A stretch of 33,298 nt of DNA from Clostridiales bacterium (GTDB lineage: Bacteria > Bacillota > Clostridia > Christensenellales > Borkfalkiaceae). The translations under genes and the position numbers were made by a program. A model generated the notes under the pieces. The model saw only the letters and a program-made list of their open reading frames with translations. It did no database searches and was not told the DNA's origin. Shown piece by piece: positions 20,427 through 28,828 of this stretch (position 1 is the stretch's first letter; each line of letters opens with the position of its first letter). The stretch covers positions 1-33,298 of the forward strand of contig SVHJ01000013.1 in the NCBI GenBank assembly GCA_015055835.1. The letters run 5' to 3'.

Positions 20427-21113
20427 TTATTTTTTCAATAAAAACTCTTTTACGGTAAAATTAAAAAGCGACGGCTTTTCTACAAAACAAAAATGCCCTG
20501 CCCCTTTAATAATAAAAAGAGAACTATTTTTTATATTTTTATTAAACCTTTTTGCCATATAAAGTGGCGTTTCTTTATCTAAACTTCCGTATATAAGCAA
20601 AGTTTTATTTTCAATTTTATCTAAACACCCCTCTAGATGTTCGTTTACTATTTTTATAAAACTTTGTTGCATCACGGGGGAAAGTAAATTGTAGTCTTTA
20701 GAATAAAATCTTTTTAACCTTTCTTTAGGCAAAAAGATTTTAAGAAAATTAAATAACAACCTTTTTAAAGTTTTTTTAACAGTTTTTTTGGGTTTTAACC
20801 CTGCGCCACCCGTCAAAACAATTTTATCAAAAAAATTTTTATTTTGACTTGCTAACTTTACAGCAATTCTAGCGCCAAAAGAGTGGGCTATAACGTGTGG
20901 TTTTTTTATATTTTGTTCTTTTAACCTTTCCTTAACCTCTTTAATATAATCGTCAAGAGAATAAGGATACTTCATCTCTTTATTTTCCCCAAAACCGGTT
21001 AAATCAAATGAAATACAGTTAAAATATTTTTTTAAGTAGTTTATATTAAGGTTAAAACTTTCCTTATTCGATAAATATCCGTGTAAAAAAACTATGGTTT
21101 TTTTAGTAACTAT
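20427..21113 (-). CDS. Alpha/beta hydrolase with apparent AUA start
   Basis: ATG at 20975 would cut off the conserved N-terminus. The frame is open upstream and encodes TIVFLHGYLSNKESF (oxyanion loop HG) and CISFDLTGFGENKE, so the real protein is about 228 residues. Between the preceding in-frame TGA and 20975 there is no ATG, GTG or TTG codon. An ATA at 21113-21111 lies 7 nt after AAGGAG and is the best start. The rest fits the family: nucleophile IAHSFGARIA, acid YGSLDKETPL, histidine GAGHFCFVEKP. It overlaps rimI by 11 nt. Substrate unknown. It is the last gene of the riboswitch-led operon. Confidence 0.75.
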   Translation of the reverse strand: MVTKKTIVFLHGYLSNKESFNLNINYLKKYFNCISFDLTGFGENKEMKYPYSLDDYIKEVKERLKEQNIKKPHVIAHSFGARIAVKLASQNKNFFDKIVLTGGAGLKPKKTVKKTLKRLLFNFLKIFLPKERLKRFYSKDYNLLSPVMQQSFIKIVNEHLEGCLDKIENKTLLIYGSLDKETPLYMAKRFNKNIKNSSLFIIKGAGHFCFVEKPSLFNFTVKEFLLKK

Positions 21114-21546
21114 AACTAAACTCCTTTTTCATAACGATTGCAGTTTCTTTATCTGGATAGTAATTTTTTCTTTCGGCAATTTTTATAAAGCCAGCCTTTT
21201 CATAAGTTTTTATAGCAGGCATATTAGAAACTCTAACCTCTAAGAAAAGGGCCTTAAGTTCAATTTTTTGAACTTCATTAAACACCTTTTCAATAAGCAA
21301 AGTTGCAAGTCCCTTTTTCCTTTCTTCCTTTTTTACTACAATTGAAAGAATATCCCCGTCTTCTATGCTTAAATCGTAACAAACGGTTGCTACAATCTCA
21401 CCATCCTTTTCAATTAAAAACCCTTTAAAGTTTTCCCTTAAAAAAGAAGAGGCTAATTGAGCATAACTCCACGCATCTATGAAATTTTCTTTATGAAAAT
21501 CTGTTATTTTAATTAAATCAACAAATTCCCAACTTCTTATCGTCAT
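21103..21546 (-). CDS. rimI: RimI-type GNAT N-acetyltransferase
   Basis: A 147-residue single-domain GNAT protein. It contains FHKENFIDAWSYAQL, ILSIVVKKEERKKGLATLLIEKVF (acetyl-CoA pyrophosphate loop ERKKGLA), LEVRVSNMPAIKTYEKAGFIKIAERKNYY and a closing MKKEFSYSY. These are the RimI features; the enzyme acetylates the N-terminus of ribosomal protein bS18 and possibly other targets. rimI next to tsaB and tsaE is the common Firmicutes arrangement. Its start overlaps the tsaB stop as ATGA, and its end overlaps the hydrolase start. Confidence 0.9.
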   Translation of the reverse strand: MTIRSWEFVDLIKITDFHKENFIDAWSYAQLASSFLRENFKGFLIEKDGEIVATVCYDLSIEDGDILSIVVKKEERKKGLATLLIEKVFNEVQKIELKALFLEVRVSNMPAIKTYEKAGFIKIAERKNYYPDKETAIVMKKEFSYSY

Positions 21547-22145
21547 CTGTTTTCCTCTGCTTGGCTTTTTCTTACGTATAACGGTGTAACTAAGTCTAAA
21601 TTAAAGGTTGCTTTTTCTTTATTTTTCATAACGGCAATCTTTAACCCATCAACTACGCTAACCTTTTCAACCCCTAAAATATCGTCAATAGTTATAAGGC
21701 TATATTCCTTTTTAAGTTCTTCTAGCGTAGTCTTGTTTATAAAACAAGGTTCTAGGGTAATTTTACCATCTTTAACGCCCTCAGCATAAAAATTGTCGTG
21801 CTTTGCGTCAATTATTGCTAAAAAACTGCCTATACCTTTATTATACGTAATAGTATCGAAAGAAGTTATAGGTAAAACGGGTTTATTTACTGCAAGTGAA
21901 AAGGCTTTTACCGTGGCAACGCCAATTCTTATACCAGTAAAAGAGCCAGGACCTACTACCACCCCGAAAAAATCCATATCAAAAAGAGTAACGCCGTTAT
22001 CAGATAAAATTTTATCCACTTCCACCATAAGCCTTGTAGAGTGGTCTTGCTGACAATCTTCTAAATAGGTGGTAAACACTTCGTCATTTTTTGATAGTAA
22101 TATTATTAAATGTTTACTGCTTGTATCAATTACTAAATAGTTCAT
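21543..22145 (-). CDS. tsaB: tRNA t6A synthesis protein TsaB
   Basis: A 200-residue protein of the ASKHA fold: NYLVIDTSSKHLIILLSK at the N-terminus, QQDHSTRLMVEVDKILSD, VVVGPGSFTGIRIGVATVKA (the TsaB signature) and ITSFDTITYN. It scaffolds TsaD and works with TsaE in adding threonylcarbamoyl to A37 of ANN-decoding tRNAs. TsaD is not in this window. Its start overlaps the fusion gene upstream by ATGA, so the two are translationally coupled. Confidence 0.95.
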   Translation of the reverse strand: MNYLVIDTSSKHLIILLSKNDEVFTTYLEDCQQDHSTRLMVEVDKILSDNGVTLFDMDFFGVVVGPGSFTGIRIGVATVKAFSLAVNKPVLPITSFDTITYNKGIGSFLAIIDAKHDNFYAEGVKDGKITLEPCFINKTTLEELKKEYSLITIDDILGVEKVSVVDGLKIAVMKNKEKATFNLDLVTPLYVRKSQAEENR

Positions 22146-23167
22146 AAAATAATCTTTCTTTTATTTCCCTTTTTTTCTATTATAACTTGTTTACAATTTT
22201 CTGGCAACACTTCCTTAATATTTTCAGCCCATTCTAAAACGCAAATATTGTCGCAAAGCCCAAAATAATCGGTAAGTCCAAGTTCTTCAGCCCTTTTCCC
22301 ACTATCTAAACGGTATAAATCGTAGTGGTAAAGTAAATTTTCGTAAACATTTAAATATGCGTAAGTTGGGCTAGTTACTTTTTCTTTTATACCTAAGCCT
22401 AAAGCAAGACCTTTAACGAAAGCAGTTTTGCCTGCCCCCATTTCCCCTTTAAGTAAAAGAACGTCCCCTTTATTTAAGGTACTTGCGTAGTTAAATGCAA
22501 TTCTTTCCGTATCAATAGGAGATTTGCTTATTAAAAACTTCTTTTTTGCGTTTTCTTCCCAATGAAGTGCTTTTGAAAGTGGCTTATAGGTAAAATAGGT
22601 TAAAAGCCCACAAACTAAACACCTTAAAAGGTTAAAAGGTAAAACGGCAAGTGGCAAATAATAGTTATAAACGGTGTCAGGCGTGATATCAGGATATAAT
22701 GCTTTCATCATACCAACGATTGCATCCATACCGTATGCTTTTGTAAAGAAAGGTATTAAAATAAATCTATTTGCAATTAGCGCCATAACTATTGCCGAAA
22801 GAGCGCCTATTATTAAAGAAATTATAGCCCCTTTTTTGTTTTTATTGTATCTATAAAAAATTGCGCTAGGTAGCACGAACGCAAGCCCTATTAAAAGGTC
22901 GGCAAGTTCACCAACACAGGCAGTTGATGAAAAAGGAAGTTTAAGTAAGCACTTAACGGCTATTATAATTCCCCCTGCTATTGGTCCTAAAGAAAAGCCC
23001 CCAAGTAACGCAGGCAAATCAGAAAACTGCATATCCAAAAACCCTGGGAAAATAAAAGGTAAAGGAAATTTTGCAAACATATAAAGTATGTAAGAAAGTG
23101 CTGAAAGCACGGCAATTACAGCAATATTTTTAGTGGTTAACTTAAAACCCCATTTAATTTTTTTCAT
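22142..23167 (-). CDS. RibU (riboflavin ECF S-component) - TsaE fusion
   Basis: The start is ATG at 23167 (MKKIKWGFKLTTKNIAVIAVLSAL), with AAGGAG 8 nt upstream, giving 341 residues. Residues about 15-200 are an ECF-transporter S-component with six hydrophobic stretches and the RibU signature (FPGFLDMQFSDLPALLGG, then GELADLLIGL). Residues about 210-341 are TsaE: Walker A GEMGAGKT (241-248), TSPTYAYLNVYE, HYDLYRLD and CVLEWAE. One uninterrupted frame joins a riboflavin-binding membrane subunit to the ATPase that cycles TsaBD in t6A synthesis. The FMN riboswitch directly upstream supports riboflavin specificity. The fused TsaE would be held at the membrane. I do not recall this fusion as a standard architecture. 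Confidence 0.88.
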   Translation of the reverse strand: MKKIKWGFKLTTKNIAVIAVLSALSYILYMFAKFPLPFIFPGFLDMQFSDLPALLGGFSLGPIAGGIIIAVKCLLKLPFSSTACVGELADLLIGLAFVLPSAIFYRYNKNKKGAIISLIIGALSAIVMALIANRFILIPFFTKAYGMDAIVGMMKALYPDITPDTVYNYYLPLAVLPFNLLRCLVCGLLTYFTYKPLSKALHWEENAKKKFLISKSPIDTERIAFNYASTLNKGDVLLLKGEMGAGKTAFVKGLALGLGIKEKVTSPTYAYLNVYENLLYHYDLYRLDSGKRAEELGLTDYFGLCDNICVLEWAENIKEVLPENCKQVIIEKKGNKRKIIL

Positions 23168-23189
23168 AATATATCTCCTTAAAATAAAA

Positions 23190-23219
23190 AAGCCCATTTT
23201 TTAATACAAAAATGGAGCT
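23190..23219 (-). terminator. Expression-platform terminator of the FMN riboswitch
   Basis: On the minus strand AGC-CCATTTTT pairs with AAAAATGG-GCT, followed by a long T run. It lies between the aptamer and the AAGGAG of the fusion gene, so FMN binding probably causes premature termination. Confidence 0.75.
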
Positions 23220-23225
23220 TAAAAA

Positions 23226-23347
23226 ATTTTTTCTTTTATCATCCGGACTATAACCGTCGGTCACGGAATTACACCGTGTCGGCTCTAAAACTAGAGTTAG
23301 TAGACTATAACTACCGGTAGAGAATTACACTCTGCCCCAAAGAAAAT
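23226..23347 (-). promoter_or_regulatory. FMN riboswitch (RFN element)
   Basis: The conserved RFN blocks are visible in order on the minus strand: TTTGGGGCAG, GTGTAATTCTCTACCGG, TAGTTATAGTCTAC, GCCGACACGGTGTAATTCCG, TGACCGACGGTTATAGTCC and GGATGATAAAAG, with the P1 ends TTTTCTTT and AAAGAAAA. It senses FMN and controls the RibU-TsaE gene and the coupled genes behind it. The stretch between the trkH stop and the aptamer is only about 20 nt, so its promoter must lie inside the 3' end of trkH. Confidence 0.95.
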
Positions 23348-23367
23348 CTATTCTATTGTCTTTTAAT

Positions 23368-24804
23368 TTACTTAAAACGCCAAGCAGACGGTGCAAGCAT
23401 TACTAAAATAGGTAAAATCTCAAGCCTTCCTATTAGCATATCAATGCAAAGTATTATTTTAGAGGCGTTTGGTAAAAAACCGTAGTAGCCTGAAAAACCT
23501 ATTTCGCCAAATGCAGGGCCAACGTTACTTAACATTGAAAGCGACGCTGTTAAGTTCGTTTCTATATTACCACTAAACACCGATAGAAGTAAAGTGGAAA
23601 TTAACAAAATTCCAAAATAACTTACTAAAAACAGTCTAACCCCTCTTTCTTCACCTTCGTCAATAATTCTTCCGTCAAACTTTATTAAAGAAACTTTGTT
23701 TGGTCTAATAGTTTTCTTAAAATCACGGATAGCCATTTTATAGGCTATTGCCACTCTTGAAACTTTTATACCACCACCGGTTGAGCCACCCATACTACCT
23801 ATAAACATAACTATAAATAATACGCCTAAACATAAAGATGGCCAAACGGTAAACTCTGCTGAGAAAAAACCGGTCGTACTTATTATTGATAACACTTGGA
23901 ATGAGCCGTATTGAAGTGCTTTGCCAAAACTGTCGTAAACGGAAAGTAGTTTTAATGAAACTATTAAAATTGCGCCGACTACTATTAAAGCAAAGGCTCT
24001 TAATTCTTCACTCTTAAAAAATTCTTTTACCTTTCCTAAAATTAGTAAATAGTAAAGCGAAAAGTTTATACCAAAGATAAACATAAACACGGTTATAACC
24101 ACTTGAACGTAACTACTTTGTCCTGCTATTGAATTATTAAAGGTAGAAAAACCACCCGTGCCAGCCGTTGAAAACGCGTGACAAATCGCATCAAAAACAG
24201 GCATATCAAAACAAAGTAAAATTCCTTCTAAAAGGGTAAAACCTATATAAATTAAGTAAAGGTATAAAGTAGCGTTTTTTAATTTTGACGCAACCTTTAA
24301 CGCTTTAGTTCCCGTTGATTCTGCGCTATATATGTGGATAGATTTTTCGCTACTAGGTAAAAAGGCAAGTAAAAATACAAGTATTCCCATACCACCCATA
24401 AAATGGGTTAACGCTCTCCAAAAAAGTATGCCTTTAGACAATATTTCAACGTCAGAAAAGACTGTTGCGCCAGTTGTGGTAAAGCCTGATACCGTTTCAA
24501 AAAAAGCGTCGATAAATTTAGGGATAGCACCACTTATCATAAATGGAATAGCCCCAAAAATAGAAATAACTATCCAAGAAAGTCCTGCAACGGCTAACCC
24601 TTCTTTAAGAAAAAAGTTTTTTCTTTTTACAGGAATATTTACAAGAATAATACCCAAAACTGCCAAAATACTAATGGTAATACCAAACGCTTTTAGGTTG
24701 AAAAATTCTTCATATATTAAAGATACGATTAACGGAAATAGCATAAACACTGCTTCTGCAATTAAAACGTATCCTAAAACTTTTAAAATTCTTCTTACGT
24801 TCAT
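23368..24804 (-). CDS. trkH: TrkH/KtrB-type potassium transporter membrane subunit
   Basis: A 478-residue polytopic protein of TrkH size. Selectivity-filter-like stretches follow the four-pore-loop plan: VSGFTTTGATVFSDVE (P1), HAFSTAGTGGFSTFN (P2), SIISTTGFFSAEFT (P3) and SNVGPAFGEIGFSGYYG (P4). GSMGGSTGGGIKVSR is the characteristic cytoplasmic loop region. It takes up potassium together with the RCK-domain regulator encoded immediately upstream (1-nt gap). It stops just before the FMN riboswitch. Confidence 0.95.
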   Translation of the reverse strand: MNVRRILKVLGYVLIAEAVFMLFPLIVSLIYEEFFNLKAFGITISILAVLGIILVNIPVKRKNFFLKEGLAVAGLSWIVISIFGAIPFMISGAIPKFIDAFFETVSGFTTTGATVFSDVEILSKGILFWRALTHFMGGMGILVFLLAFLPSSEKSIHIYSAESTGTKALKVASKLKNATLYLYLIYIGFTLLEGILLCFDMPVFDAICHAFSTAGTGGFSTFNNSIAGQSSYVQVVITVFMFIFGINFSLYYLLILGKVKEFFKSEELRAFALIVVGAILIVSLKLLSVYDSFGKALQYGSFQVLSIISTTGFFSAEFTVWPSLCLGVLFIVMFIGSMGGSTGGGIKVSRVAIAYKMAIRDFKKTIRPNKVSLIKFDGRIIDEGEERGVRLFLVSYFGILLISTLLLSVFSGNIETNLTASLSMLSNVGPAFGEIGFSGYYGFLPNASKIILCIDMLIGRLEILPILVMLAPSAWRFK

Positions 24805-24805
24805 T

Positions 24806-26155
24806 TTATGCTATAATTTCCCCTAATTCTTTTAATTTTGCAGTAGTAACTATAATAACTTTATCGTTTTTTTCTATAACGATATCGCCAGACGGAATAA
24901 CAACTTCACCCTTTTTAATTATAGCGCCAATAATAACGTCCTTTCTTATTTTAATAGTTTTTAGTTTTTTATTTAAAAATTCGTAGTCGTCAAGGACTAA
25001 AAACTCAGTAGCCTCAACCTTGTCGGCAATAATTTTATATAAATTAATAACCCCTCTTTGGCTTGCACTGCTTTTTGAACGAACGTATTTTAATATGCTG
25101 TTAGCCGTAACGTCTTTTGGAGAGATAACCATATCAAGACCCATCTCTTCCATAACCGTCTTAATAACCTTTTTATCAATTCTAGTTATAATCTTTTTTA
25201 CCCCAAGTTTCTTAGCGAAAAGGGAAATCATAGTGTTAGTATCGTCGTTACCCGATAAAGAAACGACTGCGTCAACAGTTTCTATACCCTCTTCAATAAG
25301 CATATCGGTATCGGCAGAGTTACAATTTATAACACTAGCGTAAGGAAGAAGAGCACAAAGTTCTTCAGCCCTATCTTTCTTTTCTTCAATTAACTTAACC
25401 GTTAAACCAAGGTCAAGTAAATTTTTTGCAAGATAATATCCGTCCGTGTTACCCCCAACAATCATAACCTTTTTGATTTTTTGAGTAAATAATCCAAATT
25501 GCTTAACAAACCTTTGAACCATTTGTAGTTCGCCCGTTAAGTGAATTTTATCTTCTGCCTTTAATATAAAATCTCCCTTAGGAATAAAAACTTCTTCTCC
25601 CCTTAAAATTGCTGAAATAAGCACGTTCAAAGAATATTTTTTATTTAAATCCATCAAACTTAAACCGTTAAGTTTACTTTCTTCAGGAATTTTAAACTCC
25701 ATAAGTTCAACGTTATGGCTAAAAGTTTCAACACTAATTGCTGACGGGAATTGAAGCACCCTTGCAACAGCCTTAGCAAAATCAAGTTCAGGGTTAACTA
25801 CCATTGAAAGGGCTAAGTCATCTTTTAAAAAGGTTAAAACGTCTTCGTTTTCAGGATTTCTAACCCTTGCTATCGTGCTTTTTGCCCCTAGCCTTTTAGC
25901 AAGCATACAACAAAGAATGTTTACTTGGTCGTCTGACGTAAGTGAAATAAAAAGGTCTGCAATATCTACTTTTGCTTCCTTTAACACTTCTAAATCGGTA
26001 CCACTACCGTTAATTACTAAAACGTCAAAATTGTCACTTAAACGGTTGGCTTTTACTAGGTCCTTTTCAATAACCACTAAATCGTGGTTTTCTTTTAGTA
26101 GTTCGCTAGTAACAGCCCTACCTATCATACTTGCCCCAACGAGCACTATATTCAT
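24806..26155 (-). CDS. trkA: TrkA potassium uptake regulator (two RCK domains)
   Basis: A 449-residue protein with two RCK_N-RCK_C repeats. The first Rossmann motif is NIVLVGASMIGRAVTSELL, followed by NGSGTDLEVLKEAKVDIADLF. The second is VMIVGGNTDGYYLAKNLLDLG, followed by NCNSADTDMLIEEGIETVDAV. Each is followed by a TrkA-C domain (about 140-215 and 365-449). It binds nucleotides and gates the TrkH pore. The TrkA-type double RCK, rather than the single KtrA form, favours a Trk system. The start has AGGTG upstream. Confidence 0.95.
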   Translation of the reverse strand: MNIVLVGASMIGRAVTSELLKENHDLVVIEKDLVKANRLSDNFDVLVINGSGTDLEVLKEAKVDIADLFISLTSDDQVNILCCMLAKRLGAKSTIARVRNPENEDVLTFLKDDLALSMVVNPELDFAKAVARVLQFPSAISVETFSHNVELMEFKIPEESKLNGLSLMDLNKKYSLNVLISAILRGEEVFIPKGDFILKAEDKIHLTGELQMVQRFVKQFGLFTQKIKKVMIVGGNTDGYYLAKNLLDLGLTVKLIEEKKDRAEELCALLPYASVINCNSADTDMLIEEGIETVDAVVSLSGNDDTNTMISLFAKKLGVKKIITRIDKKVIKTVMEEMGLDMVISPKDVTANSILKYVRSKSSASQRGVINLYKIIADKVEATEFLVLDDYEFLNKKLKTIKIRKDVIIGAIIKKGEVVIPSGDIVIEKNDKVIIVTTAKLKELGEIIA

Positions 26156-26242
26156 ACTATCACCTAAATTAATTTACAAATTTTATTATTATATTACAAA
26201 TTATACTATTTGTTTTTTAATTTTTTAATTTATATTTTTATT

Positions 26243-26473
26243 ATGATTTATTTAATTTTTACATCCTGCGTAGCAGGATTTAGTTCCCTTTTTTTACTGT
26301 TTATTATAAGCACGGTTTTGGTAGTTTGTTTTAGAGTTATCAGTTTTTTTATCAAAAACGCAACAATCTCCATTTCTACCCCAAAGCCAAAACAAAGTAA
26401 AGAAAAAAAAGAAACAAAAAGTATCGTAATAGATCCAGACAAAATAAACCGTATTTACGTTAAAAAAGACTAG
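26243..26473 (+). CDS. Small single-span membrane protein, unknown
   Basis: Starting at ATG 26243 gives 76 residues: a hydrophobic N-terminus (two adjoining spans, or one long one, about residues 1-38) and a basic cytoplasmic tail with KPKQSKEKKETK, ending IDPDKINRIYVKKD. No ribosome-binding site is visible before either possible ATG, which lowers confidence. The stop overlaps the end of the convergent rsfS gene by 4 nt. Amino-acid composition looks natural rather than shadow-like. No family was recognised. Confidence 0.45.
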   Translation: MIYLIFTSCVAGFSSLFLLFIISTVLVVCFRVISFFIKNATISISTPKPKQSKEKKETKSIVIDPDKINRIYVKKD

Positions 26474-26820
26474 TCTTCAAACCTTTCTACGTTATCGCCT
26501 TCATCCCAAAGTCTTTCTAAATGGTAAAAAAGTCTCATTTCGTCGTTAAACACGTGCACGATAACGTCGCCGTAATCAAGTACTGCCCATCTACCGTCAC
26601 GAATGCCTTCACGACGAAGTGGTTCTACGCCGTATTTTTTAGAAAGTTCTTCTTCTAAATTTTCACATAAAGACTTAACGTGTGTAGTTGATTTACCAGA
26701 TGCAACTATATAATAGTCGGCAACAATCGTTTTTTCAGAAACGTTAATGCTTAAAATATCAGTAGCCTTTTTGTTTGATAAATATTCTAAAATAGTTTGT
26801 TTTAATTCTTTAACTTCCAT
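26470..26820 (-). CDS. rsfS: Ribosomal silencing factor RsfS
   Basis: A 116-residue protein with the whole Oligomerisation/Iojap domain: KKATDILSINVSEKTIVADYYIVASGKSTTHVKSLCENLEEELSKK, then GRWAVLDYGDVIVHVFNDEMRLFYHLERLW. It binds ribosomal protein uL14 and blocks joining of the ribosomal subunits under nutrient limitation. Its ATG overlaps the stop of the NadD-YqeK gene as TAATG, consistent with the conserved nadD-yqeK-rsfS order. Confidence 0.95.
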   Translation of the reverse strand: MEVKELKQTILEYLSNKKATDILSINVSEKTIVADYYIVASGKSTTHVKSLCENLEEELSKKYGVEPLRREGIRDGRWAVLDYGDVIVHVFNDEMRLFYHLERLWDEGDNVERFED

Positions 26821-27965
26821 TATTTTTCCTCTTTTACGTAATAATCGTACGCTTTTATAGTATCAACGTAAATATCCCAACCCTTTCTTTTTAAGTCAAG
26901 ATATTCTTCTTTTAAACACTTTATAAAACAAGTATCAAGGTCGCCTTTATAATACTCCCTTAAAAGTTCAACGCCTTCATAATTTCTTTCTTCGCTAATC
27001 ATATCAGCAACGAACACTAATTTTGCCAGCGTACTCATATCAGGTTTTGCCGTTGTGTGATATTCTATTGCATCAATTATAGCACTATTATCTATTCCAA
27101 GCAAGTTTTTTGCTAAATACGCCCCTAATTTAGAGTGAATTACGCTTTTTGGTATATCGCTTTCGTAAGTAAAACCATCAACCGTGCTTGGGTCAATATA
27201 CTTTGCAATATCGTGAAGTACGCAAGCCGTTTCCACCTCTACTTCGCTTAAAGAAAGTTCTTTAACCTTTTTTAAGGCAGTTTCTAAAACGTGAGCCGTG
27301 TGATAAAGCCTTTTTTCAGGCAAAAATTCTTTAACCTTGTTAAAATACTTGTTGCCAGTATATAGATTGTGCTTTTTTATATATTCTATAACCTTTTTAT
27401 CCGTCAGCCCGTCGATAGATAGCCCAAGTTTATTGTAAAGCCTAATTTTAGTTGAAGAAACATTTTCTCCTAAAAATGAAATTAGGGTAAAATCTTTATT
27501 AAAAGTTTTCTTAAAATACTTTCTTTCTTCTTCTATAACCTTTTCTATGCTTTTATCGTCCACCTTTTCTTCTTTACGGATAGCAACTAAAAGAGAGGCA
27601 AGTTCTAAAATTCTACTTGGGTTTTTCCAAGTCTTAAAGTCAACAAGCATATCAAGCCCAACAATAAAATAAAGTTCATCAGTTTTATAAAGACTTTTAA
27701 AATGTTCTAAGGTTAAATATGTATAACTTTTACCCTCATTTTTAATTTCAAAGTCGCTAACTTCCACGCGTTTATCGCTAAACGCCTCTTTAAGCATTTT
27801 ATATCTATGATTTGCAGGCGTAATTTTTTTACCCTCTTTATGTGGGGGAATAAAAGTAGGCACGACAATAATTTTGTCAAACCCCTCTTTTAACAAATAT
27901 GAAACGAAAGCAATATGTTCTTTGTGTACGGGGTCAAACGTTCCCCCAAAAATGCCGATTTTCAT
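26820..27965 (-). CDS. nadD: NadD-YqeK fusion: NaMN adenylyltransferase plus HD phosphohydrolase
   Basis: A 381-residue fusion. Residues 1-195 are NadD: nucleotidyltransferase motif GIFGGTFDPVHKEH (4-17), PTFIPPHK, and ENVSSTKIRLY (about 167-177). Residues about 205-381 are YqeK: KRLYHTAHVLETA, CVLHDIAKY (HD), VIHSKLGAYLAKNL and DAIEYHTTAKPDMSTLAKLVFVADMISEER. NadD makes deamido-NAD from NaMN. YqeK is an HD enzyme that hydrolyses diadenosine tetraphosphate (ApaH-type activity in Bacillus). The genes are usually separate neighbours. Here they are fused in frame. It is followed by rsfS with a TAATG overlap. Confidence 0.93.
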   Translation of the reverse strand: MKIGIFGGTFDPVHKEHIAFVSYLLKEGFDKIIVVPTFIPPHKEGKKITPANHRYKMLKEAFSDKRVEVSDFEIKNEGKSYTYLTLEHFKSLYKTDELYFIVGLDMLVDFKTWKNPSRILELASLLVAIRKEEKVDDKSIEKVIEEERKYFKKTFNKDFTLISFLGENVSSTKIRLYNKLGLSIDGLTDKKVIEYIKKHNLYTGNKYFNKVKEFLPEKRLYHTAHVLETALKKVKELSLSEVEVETACVLHDIAKYIDPSTVDGFTYESDIPKSVIHSKLGAYLAKNLLGIDNSAIIDAIEYHTTAKPDMSTLAKLVFVADMISEERNYEGVELLREYYKGDLDTCFIKCLKEEYLDLKRKGWDIYVDTIKAYDYYVKEEK

Positions 27966-28061
27966 ACAAATATTTTACCATAAACCCTACTTTTTTTAAA
28001 GTTTTTTTGTTTATTTATTTTAATTTTAGTCAATAATTAAACAAAAAAAGGACTATTTTTT

Positions 28062-28796
28062 ATGAAAACTTTTAGTTTTAATTTTATTTTCGACTTAATT
28101 TTTTTGTTTATTTCTTCATTTTTTCTTTTCTTTATACCCCTTTCTTTTTTTATTGAAGAGGGGGTTTTAATACTTTTTTGTTTGTTGTTATCTTTATTAA
28201 GTACCGTTTTATTTATAAAAATATCCAAAAATAACACTCTTAAAAAAGCCGTTAGAAAAAAAGATAAAGAAAATTTAGAAAAATTCACCACCTATTTACT
28301 TATTCAAGAAAAGGAAAAGATTTTTAACCTTTTAACCTCTTTGATAGAAAAAAAAGGTTTTAGCGTAAAAAGGGAAAAAGATTATCTTTTAGTAAAAAAT
28401 GCCGTTATTTTAATAAATTTTGAGGCTAAAAAAACCGACCTTATAAAATACGCTAACACTTTTGACAAAGAAATTTTTATTGTTTCACTAAAAAATGAAG
28501 AACTTACTTCCTACTCTAAATTGTTTATTAAAAAAATAACTTTAGTTGATGAAGAAAGCCTTTATTTAGCCTTAAAAGAAGAAAATTTACTACCTACCCT
28601 ACCCACTTTTTTTAAGAAAAAGGAAAGGTTACCCTTAAAAGAGTTTTTAAAAACCTTAAATGGCAAAAGACTTTTCTTTATCTCTTTATTTTTACTGTTT
28701 TTTAGTTTTTTTACCCCTTTTAAGATTTACTACCTAATATTTTCTTTTATATTTTTAAGTTTATTCGTAACTTCACTCATAATAAAAAGAGCATAA
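28062..28796 (+). CDS. Four-span membrane protein with possible Mrr-like middle domain
   Basis: A 244-residue protein with an AAAGGA site. There are two N-terminal spans (about 8-30 and 34-52), a soluble middle (55-200) and two C-terminal spans (206-224 and 226-242). The middle, LLTSLIEKKGFSVKREKDYLLVKNAVILINFEAKKTD, has the helix-strand pattern of Mrr-like restriction-endonuclease folds (a buried aspartate, then a strand, then F-E-A-K as a candidate E-x-K). This is suggestive only. It is the only plus-strand gene between leftward operons, with a shared terminator behind it. Function unknown. Confidence 0.6.
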   Translation: MKTFSFNFIFDLIFLFISSFFLFFIPLSFFIEEGVLILFCLLLSLLSTVLFIKISKNNTLKKAVRKKDKENLEKFTTYLLIQEKEKIFNLLTSLIEKKGFSVKREKDYLLVKNAVILINFEAKKTDLIKYANTFDKEIFIVSLKNEELTSYSKLFIKKITLVDEESLYLALKEENLLPTLPTFFKKKERLPLKEFLKTLNGKRLFFISLFLLFFSFFTPFKIYYLIFSFIFLSLFVTSLIIKRA

Positions 28797-28826
28797 AAAA
28801 GCCCGACTTTAAGTCAGGCTTTTTAT
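28795..28826. terminator. Bidirectional terminator between convergent genes
   Basis: AAAAAAGCC-c-GAC, loop tttaa, GTC-a-GGCTTTTT. It serves the plus-strand membrane protein and the leftward yhbY. Confidence 0.85.
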
Positions 28827-28828
28827 AC

